Of a stretch of 64,000 nucleotides of DNA, positions 58,173 through 64,000 are shown in pieces. Origin of the DNA: CAYJAZ01 sp964368455 (GTDB lineage Bacteria; Desulfobacterota; Desulfovibrionia; Desulfovibrionales; Desulfovibrionaceae). Positions within the stretch are counted from its first letter, which is position 1. Each line of letters begins with the position of its first letter. The stretch covers positions 1 through 64,000 of the forward strand of contig CAYJAZ010000002.1 of NCBI GenBank assembly GCA_964368455.1, in the 5' to 3' direction. A program made the translations under genes and the position numbers. A model generated the notes under the pieces. It was not told the DNA's origin. It saw only the letters and a program-made list of their open reading frames with translations, and made no database searches.

Positions 58173-59636
58173 ATGAATTTATTAAAGAGTAAAAAAGTAT
58201 TTAGAATGTCGTGGTTAGGCTTAGGTTTTGGCCTTATTCTTTTTGCTGTCATTAGTTTTTTTACATGGTCTACGCTGAAAAGAACAGAAAATTCTGTTAC
58301 TATGCTTTTAGTTGAGCGTGGTGCGGCAATTTTAAATATAGCTGAAAAAATTATTTATTCACGCAGAAGTTCAAGAGAGGCATTTCAGCTACAGATTCTT
58401 TCAGAAGATATCATACAAACACCTGGCATGGCTTTTTTTCTTGTGACAGATGGTAATGGAAGAATCCTTATTCACAGTGATCCAAGAAAAATTGGCAAGA
58501 AAATCAAGCTAAACAGAGATAAAGATGTCAAACACTCATTAGAAGAATTAAGAATTTCTAATGTGCCAAAATGGGAATTATTAGAAGTAGACAATCAATT
58601 TGTTTTTGCTGTTTATAAAGAATTAAACGCACCTATTCCTAAGGAATTTGGTTCAAACAGATTTACGCGAGAAGGAAGCCGTTTTCCAAAAGAACATGAT
58701 TTGCACGAGGATCATAGTAAAGATCAAGTGCTTTACGGTTTTATAGGGCAAGAGGCAAGTTTATATATTAAAGGTATGGGCGATTCTCGCTTTATCATTA
58801 TTTCTATTTCTATAGCTATTTTCTTAGGTGCCGCTCTCATGTTGATTATTTTACAATTCACTTCAAGAAATAAAGAATTGCAACAAAGACAAGAAGAAGC
58901 AGAACGCATAGCCCTAGAAATGATAGACAAGGTTAAAGATTTAGAAAAAGATTTGAGGCAAAAAGAAAAACTTGCTGTCATTGGCGATTTGACAGCTGGT
59001 GTTGCACATGAAATTAGAAATCCTCTTTCGTCTATTAAAGGTTATGCCACATATTTTAAACAGATATTTAAAGAAAATTCTTCTGAAGAAAAAGCTGCAA
59101 AAATTATGATTGAAGAAGTGGATCGCTTGAATAGAGCCATAGACGAACTTATTGGCGTAAGCAGGGCTGGTAATATCAAATTACAAGAAGTTGACGTAGT
59201 TGAATTATGTAAGAAAATTTGTTTCTTACTTGAGCCAGAAGCCTTGCAAAAGGATGTCCAGCTTTCTTGTGCTTCTCAAATTAAAAGTCCAATAATAGCA
59301 CAACTTGATCCAGACAGATTAAGGCAAGCACTTTTAAACATTACTCTCAATGCAATGGAAGCCTTTGAAGCGAAAAAAAGCGAAGAGGAAGTCAGAAAAG
59401 TTTTAGTTGAGATAACAGAAGAGAATGAAGAAATCTGTATTTCTATTGAAGATAGTGCCTCTGGCATATCAGAAGAAATACTTTCACGCATCTTTGATCC
59501 ATATTTTACCACAAAGTCAAAGGGTACTGGCTTAGGTTTAGTTGTGGCTAAGAATATTGTCGAAGCCCATAAGGGCAGGCTTGAGGTGAGTTCAAATTCA
59601 AGAGGAACTCTTTTCAAAATTTATTTACCAATATAA
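58173..59636 (+). CDS. Membrane sensor histidine kinase, ZraS/NtrB type (orphan)
   Basis: A first helix (residues 12-33) and a second (about 205-227) flank a periplasmic sensor with a Cache/PAS-like FFLVTDGNGRILIHSDP. A coiled coil leads to the HisKA domain with H279 in VAHEIRNPLSSIKGY and an HATPase domain with LNITLNAMEAFE, IEDSASGISEE and TTKSKGTGLGL. It resembles ZraS, which works with a sigma-54 activator, but no response regulator is next to it. The regulator may lie elsewhere, possibly one of the sigma-54 class. Confidence 0.88.
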   Translation: MNLLKSKKVFRMSWLGLGFGLILFAVISFFTWSTLKRTENSVTMLLVERGAAILNIAEKIIYSRRSSREAFQLQILSEDIIQTPGMAFFLVTDGNGRILIHSDPRKIGKKIKLNRDKDVKHSLEELRISNVPKWELLEVDNQFVFAVYKELNAPIPKEFGSNRFTREGSRFPKEHDLHEDHSKDQVLYGFIGQEASLYIKGMGDSRFIIISISIAIFLGAALMLIILQFTSRNKELQQRQEEAERIALEMIDKVKDLEKDLRQKEKLAVIGDLTAGVAHEIRNPLSSIKGYATYFKQIFKENSSEEKAAKIMIEEVDRLNRAIDELIGVSRAGNIKLQEVDVVELCKKICFLLEPEALQKDVQLSCASQIKSPIIAQLDPDRLRQALLNITLNAMEAFEAKKSEEEVRKVLVEITEENEEICISIEDSASGISEEILSRIFDPYFTTKSKGTGLGLVVAKNIVEAHKGRLEVSSNSRGTLFKIYLPI

Positions 59637-59637
59637 A

Positions 59638-59690
59638 AAGAAAGGCTGAAAATGTACATACAAATTCAGCCTTTCTTTTTCTTTTTTTTT
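59638..59690. terminator. Bidirectional terminator between the kinase gene and carA
   Basis: AGAAAGGCTGAA pairs with TTCAGCCTTTCT (59638-59679), followed by TTTTCTTTTTTTTT on the plus strand and a T-rich tail on the minus strand. It separates converging genes. Confidence 0.9.
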
Positions 59691-59692
59691 GC

Positions 59693-60817
59693 TTATTTAT
59701 TCAAACTATTTCTTAATAATTCTCTGAATTGGCAGAAGAAAGAGCGTGAATCTGTTGGACCAGGGGCAGCTTCTGGGTGATGCTGCACAGCTATGATTGG
59801 CTTTGTTTTATGTTTAAAGCCTTCAATTGTTTGGTCGTTTAAGTTGATATGCGTTGTTTCAACTTGATCATTGATAACAACAAAGCCGTGGTTTTGTGAA
59901 GAAATTTCCACATGTCCTGTTTGCAAATCTTTTACAGGATGGTTACAGCCGTGGTGGCCGAACTTAAGCTTCATTGTTGTGCCGCCTAATGCGTGGCCAA
60001 GAAGCTGATGTCCAAGGCAAATACCTGCAATCGGATATGTTTCAGCTAATTTCTTTACAATTTCGATTTCGCTTTTTAATGTAGCTGGATCGCCAGGGCC
60101 ATTTGACAAGAAGATTGCTTCTGCACCAGTTTTTGCAATATCTTCAGCTGTAAATGTTGGTGGAACAATAAGCATATCAATGCCTTGCAATGCAAGATTG
60201 CGTAAGATATTCCATTTGATACCAAAGTCATACACAGCAACTTTCGGCATTGTATTGCCTTGCCATTTGTGTGAACCGTCTGCACTAAGCTCTATATCTA
60301 CTGGTTTTGTACCATTCCAGATATATGGCTTTGTAGGGGCAACTTTTGGCACTAAGTTTTGGCCTTCCATTGATGGAATTGCCTTTGCTTTTGCTGTTAA
60401 TTCTTCGATATTATCAGTCTTTGTAGAGAGGATGCCACGAAGAGCACCATTTTCTCTTAAATGCACAGTAAGGGCTCTTGTGTCTATGCCTTCAATACCA
60501 GGCACATTGTGTCTTTTGAGAAAGTCAGGAAGACTTTCTTTTGCTCTCCAATTTGATGGTTCTTTACAGCATTCTTTCACAATTAAAGCTGATGCGTGGA
60601 TGCGAGCTGATTCCATATCTTCATCATTGATACCATAGTTACCAATGAGAGGATAAGTCATACAAACCATTTGGCCTGTGTAGGATGGATCAGTAAGGAT
60701 TTCTTGATAGCCAGTCATACCGGTATTGAAGATAACTTCTCCGCCGTGTTCAAATTCACCTGTAAAGGATTGTCCTTCTAGGTAAAAACCGTCTTCAAGC
60801 ACTAAATAGGCTTTCAT
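59693..60817 (-). CDS. carA: Carbamoyl-phosphate synthase, small (glutaminase) subunit
   Basis: CarA hydrolyses glutamine and passes ammonia to CarB for pyrimidine and arginine synthesis. The N-terminal CPSase domain has GYQEILTDPSYTGQ, and the C-terminal glutaminase has the nucleophile in AGICLGHQLLGHA, plus KFGHHGCNHPV and the catalytic His/Glu in QHHPEAAPGP. 374 residues is typical. GAGG precedes the ATG. It lies 45 bases downstream of carB, so the order is carB-carA, the reverse of the common one. pyrK-pyrD of the same pathway lie at the other end of the window. Confidence 0.96.
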   Translation of the reverse strand: MKAYLVLEDGFYLEGQSFTGEFEHGGEVIFNTGMTGYQEILTDPSYTGQMVCMTYPLIGNYGINDEDMESARIHASALIVKECCKEPSNWRAKESLPDFLKRHNVPGIEGIDTRALTVHLRENGALRGILSTKTDNIEELTAKAKAIPSMEGQNLVPKVAPTKPYIWNGTKPVDIELSADGSHKWQGNTMPKVAVYDFGIKWNILRNLALQGIDMLIVPPTFTAEDIAKTGAEAIFLSNGPGDPATLKSEIEIVKKLAETYPIAGICLGHQLLGHALGGTTMKLKFGHHGCNHPVKDLQTGHVEISSQNHGFVVINDQVETTHINLNDQTIEGFKHKTKPIIAVQHHPEAAPGPTDSRSFFCQFRELLRNSLNK

Positions 60818-60862
60818 ATAATTAACCTCGATTTTCTGAGAATTGTACTATTAGATTAAGAA

Positions 60863-63800
60863 TTACTTGCTTTGATAGTATTCTTGAATTGATTTTACGC
60901 GTATTTCAGTATTTTCTTTAGCAACAATAGCTCTTGCAATAGCTTTAGCGCCAGGAAGAGTTGTTGTATAAGGAACGCTGTAATGCAAGGTTGCCTGACG
61001 AATAGATTTTGAGTCAGTCACAGTTCTCTTGCCTTCAGCTGTGTTTACAACTAAAGCAATTTCGCCGTTCTTGATCATATCTACGATATTTGGTCTGCCT
61101 TCGTACACTTTTAATACTGGTGTAGATTTGATACCGTATGAGGATAAGAATTCGCTTGTACCCTTTGTTGCAACAATTTCAAAACCTGCACTGATAAGCA
61201 GATTTGCTAATTCTGTGAGTTCGCTTTTATCTCTGTCGTTTACAGAAATAAATACTTTACCAGATTTTGGTAACACTTGCCCACCTGCGATCTGTCCTTT
61301 CATGAAAGCTTCTTCAAAGGTAGGGGCAATGCCCATAACTTCACCAGTAGAACGCATTTCAGGGCCAAGAATAATGTCAACACCAGGGAATTTCTTGAAT
61401 GGGAAGACAGATTCTTTTACAGAAACATAACCACCACGACGCATAGACCATGGATCTAATTCTTTCAAAGTTTTGCCAAGCATAACTTGAGTTGCTAAAC
61501 GTGGAAGTGGAACGCCTGTTGCTTTAGAAACAAATGGAGCTGTTCTTGAAGCTCTTGGATTTACTTCTAAAATATAAACAGTGTCATCTTTTACTGCAAA
61601 TTGAATATTCATTAAGCCAACAACACGTAATTCTTTTGCAAGTGAAATTGTTTGCTTTTCGATTTCATTGACAATATTTTCTGATAAAGAATAAGGAGGA
61701 AGTGCACAAGCAGAGTCGCCTGAATGTATGCCAGCTTCTTCAATGTGTTCCATGACACCTGCAACATAAACATCATTGCCGTCTGAAAGTGCATCCACGT
61801 CAACTTCGATTGCATTTTCTAAGAATTTATCAATAAGGATAGGGTGTTCGAGTTTTTTCTTGCCTACATGAATATTGAAGTATTCTTCTAATTCTGCATC
61901 AGCATAGCAAACTTGCATAGCTCGGCCACCTAAAACATAAGAAGGACGCACAACTATTGGATAGTTGATTTCATTTGCAACTTTAAGAGCTTCTTCACAG
62001 GAAAGAGCTGTGCCGTTTTCTGGTTGTTTTAAGCCTAATTTCATCAAGAGAGCTTGGAAACGTTCTCTATCTTCTGCTCTATCAATAGCATCTGGGCTTG
62101 TGCCAAGAATTGGAACACCCGCTCTTTGAAGTGGAACAGCTAAGTTTAATGGTGTTTGTCCACCAAATTGAACGATAACACCCTTTGGTTGTTCTCTTTC
62201 AATGATGTGCATAACATCTTCAAAAGTGAGCGGTTCAAAATAAAGTTTGTCAGAAGTGTCGTAGTCAGTAGAAACAGTTTCTGGATTTGAATTCACCATA
62301 ATTGAAGTGACATTCATATCTTGCAAAGCAAAGGAAGCGTGACAACAGCAATAGTCAAATTCAATACCTTGACCAATTCTGTTAGGCCCACCGCCTAAGA
62401 TAATAACTTTGTCTGTTTCGTCTGGCACGTAAGCTTCTGGAGTTGAATTTTCGTAAGTTGAATAATAATATGGAGTATAAGCTTCAAATTCAGCTGCACA
62501 TGTATCAACAAGATAGTAAGACGGAATAAGGCCGATTTTTTTGCGAAGATCGCGTATGTCTTGTTCTGGTCTTTTCCACATATCTGCTAATTGCTTATCT
62601 GAGAAGCCTAAATGTTTTGCTTTTTTGAGTGTTGCAACCATTTCTGGATTATCAACAGTCATGCTATTTGCAAGTGCAAAGTCGCAAATTTCATTTTCAG
62701 CATCTACAAGTTCTTTCATTTGACGTAAGAACCATGGATCTATTGCACTGTATTCATATATTTCTTCTAATGTCATGCCAGCAAGCATAGCTTGGCGAAC
62801 AGCAAATAGACGACGTGAAAATGGTTTTTTTAGAAGAGGAATAAGTTCTTCTTTTGAAAGAGTTTTTGCTCTGAAATTATTTCCAAAGCCAAAAGCACCA
62901 ATTTCAAGCGAACGTAAACCTTTTTGTAAAGCTTCTTTGAAAGTTCTACCTATGCTCATCGCTTCGCCAACACTTTTCATAGCTGTTGTGAGTTCGTCAA
63001 CTGCACCAGGAAATTTTTCAAAGGTAAAGCGAGGAAGTTTCACTACGCAATAGTCAATGGTTGGTTCAAAAGAAGCAGAAGTTTCTCTTGTGATATCGTT
63101 GCGAAGTTCGTCTAAGGTATAGCCAATAGCGAGCTTTGCAGCAATTTTTGCGATTGGAAAGCCTGTTGCTTTTGAAGCAAGAGCAGAAGAACGAGAAACA
63201 CGCGGGTTCATTTCAATAATAATCATATCGCCATTTTCAGGATTGATACCAAATTGAACGTTAGATCCGCCAGTTTCAACACCAATTTCACGCATGATAG
63301 CTAAAGAAGCATCACGCATCATTTGGTATTCACGATCTGTTAAAGTTTGTGCAGGAGCTACAGTGACGGAGTCACCAGTATGAACACCCATAGCGTCGAC
63401 ATTTTCAATGGAACACACGATAACGCAATTGTCTGCTGTGTCACGCATAACTTCCATTTCAAATTCTTTCCAGCCTAAAACTGATTGTTCAACTAAAACT
63501 TCATTTGTCATAGAAGCGGCTAAGCCGTCAGCAACAATTTGTTCTAAATCTTCTTGGTTGTAAGCAATACCACCACCAGCTCCGCCAAGCGTAAAAGCAG
63601 GACGAACAATAAGTGGAAATGCTGTTGTTTTTATAATTTCACGGACATCGTCCATTGTTCTTGCAATATGTGAAGCAGGAACTTTAAGGCCGATTTTGTC
63701 CATAGCTTGTCTGAAAAGTTCACGGGATTCCGCTTTTTCAATGACTTCGGCTTTTGCGCCGATTAATTCAACATTAAGCTCTTCTAATATGCCTGATTTT

Positions 63801-64000
63801 GCTAGTGCAAGGGCTGTGTTTAAGCCTGTTTGGCCGCCAAGTGTAGGCAAAAGGGCACAAGGGCGTTCTTTGCGTAATATAGCAGCAACTGTGTTTGGCT
63901 CTATAGGTTCGATATAAGTTCTGTCCGCTAATTGCGGGTCTGTCATGATAGTTGCTGGATTTGAATTCACCAAAACAACTTCATAGCCTTCTTCTTTAAG
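60863..64000 (-). CDS. carB: Carbamoyl-phosphate synthase, large subunit (5' end beyond the window)
   Basis: CarB joins bicarbonate, ammonia and two ATP. The two ATP-grasp halves are present: TLGGQTGLNTAL and AFTLGGAGGGIAYN in the first, GGGPNRIGQGIEFDYCCCHA and GGRAMQVCYA in the second. The C-terminal MGS-like allosteric domain starts around KVFISVNDRDKSEL. The frame stays open to 64000 and the visible N-terminus is LKEEGYEVV before LVNSNPATIMTDP, so about 35 residues lie outside the window. I see no frameshift. The TTG at 63973 is an internal Leu codon. Confidence 0.96.
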   Translation of the reverse strand, partial: LKEEGYEVVLVNSNPATIMTDPQLADRTYIEPIEPNTVAAILRKERPCALLPTLGGQTGLNTALALAKSGILEELNVELIGAKAEVIEKAESRELFRQAMDKIGLKVPASHIARTMDDVREIIKTTAFPLIVRPAFTLGGAGGGIAYNQEDLEQIVADGLAASMTNEVLVEQSVLGWKEFEMEVMRDTADNCVIVCSIENVDAMGVHTGDSVTVAPAQTLTDREYQMMRDASLAIMREIGVETGGSNVQFGINPENGDMIIIEMNPRVSRSSALASKATGFPIAKIAAKLAIGYTLDELRNDITRETSASFEPTIDYCVVKLPRFTFEKFPGAVDELTTAMKSVGEAMSIGRTFKEALQKGLRSLEIGAFGFGNNFRAKTLSKEELIPLLKKPFSRRLFAVRQAMLAGMTLEEIYEYSAIDPWFLRQMKELVDAENEICDFALANSMTVDNPEMVATLKKAKHLGFSDKQLADMWKRPEQDIRDLRKKIGLIPSYYLVDTCAAEFEAYTPYYYSTYENSTPEAYVPDETDKVIILGGGPNRIGQGIEFDYCCCHASFALQDMNVTSIMVNSNPETVSTDYDTSDKLYFEPLTFEDVMHIIEREQPKGVIVQFGGQTPLNLAVPLQRAGVPILGTSPDAIDRAEDRERFQALLMKLGLKQPENGTALSCEEALKVANEINYPIVVRPSYVLGGRAMQVCYADAELEEYFNIHVGKKKLEHPILIDKFLENAIEVDVDALSDGNDVYVAGVMEHIEEAGIHSGDSACALPPYSLSENIVNEIEKQTISLAKELRVVGLMNIQFAVKDDTVYILEVNPRASRTAPFVSKATGVPLPRLATQVMLGKTLKELDPWSMRRGGYVSVKESVFPFKKFPGVDIILGPEMRSTGEVMGIAPTFEEAFMKGQIAGGQVLPKSGKVFISVNDRDKSELTELANLLISAGFEIVATKGTSEFLSSYGIKSTPVLKVYEGRPNIVDMIKNGEIALVVNTAEGKRTVTDSKSIRQATLHYSVPYTTTLPGAKAIARAIVAKENTEIRVKSIQEYYQSK

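Noticed and set aside
63973..63973. TTG as carB start
   Set aside because: The frame continues upstream to the window edge with typical CarB residues, so this is an internal leucine codon.

Overview
The window reads as a stretch of a low-GC (clearly AT-rich by eye; no value computed), Gram-negative, flagellated chromosome. The best fit is the Desulfovibrionales. The support is the composition of the conserved proteins (RpmB, HisF, PyrD/PyrK, rubrerythrin, TrmFO, long HPF, a receiver-plus-TPR protein), the lipid A genes lpxD-fabZ-lpxA, and sigma-54-type promoters at flagellar genes. The low GC and two giant effector-like proteins recall host-associated members such as Lawsonia, but the species cannot be named from this window. 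Fifty protein genes are supported, one (carB) cut by the right edge. I found no tRNA, rRNA, CRISPR array or transposase gene.

Layout. 1-5.5 kb: two parS-like tandem repeats, pyrK-pyrD (-), then rsmB, trmFO and hpf (+). 5.5-9.8 kb: flgE and comEC (-). 10-12.8 kb: an NtrB/NtrC-type two-component pair whose regulator lacks the GAFTGA loop. 12.8-14.6 kb: a gene-free, hairpin-rich repeat region. 14.6-16.4 kb: rubrerythrin and an HD-GYP protein (-). 16.7-21.2 kb: rpmB, an unknown sigma-54-promoter gene, a pseudo-receiver/TPR protein, an EF-hand protein, hisH and hisF (+). 21.2-24.2 kb: a FG-GAP repeat protein (-) and an RsmF-like methyltransferase (+). 24.2-25 kb: a second repeat region. 25-30.7 kb (-): DHH phosphoesterase, AICAR transformylase, dnaN, nitroreductase, glycosyltransferase, small membrane protein. 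31-34.7 kb (+): lpxD, fabZ, lpxA, livF, dut. 34.7-37.5 kb (-): polysaccharide deacetylase and ctpA. 37.8-40.5 kb (+): fliD and fliS. 40.6-47.4 kb (-): two giant paralogues alternating with two small acidic paralogues. 47.5-53.7 kb (-): a lipoprotein, ilvN/H, gyrA, gyrB. 54-59.6 kb (+): mobB, a YhaM-like gene, tmk, a third repeat region, a small membrane protein, thiL, a histidine kinase. 59.7-64 kb (-): carA and carB.

The most unusual locus is 40.6-47.4 kb. Two proteins of 874 and 890 residues share a Ser/Thr-rich N-terminus without Sec signal and a C-terminal region with the hallmarks of an atypical kinase (VFK lysine, DRHxGN catalytic loop, IDND metal motif). Each is followed by a strongly acidic protein of 205-219 residues that looks like its dedicated partner or chaperone. 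A -24/-12 motif sits upstream and is threaded inside a sigma-70-type promoter. I infer a duplicated secreted-effector/chaperone system that may be co-regulated with flagella.

The second unusual theme is the intergenic DNA. A composite hairpin module occurs at three gene 3' ends in conserved internal order. A second hairpin family occurs six times, and the 3' tail of one gene has been tandemly duplicated together with such a hairpin.
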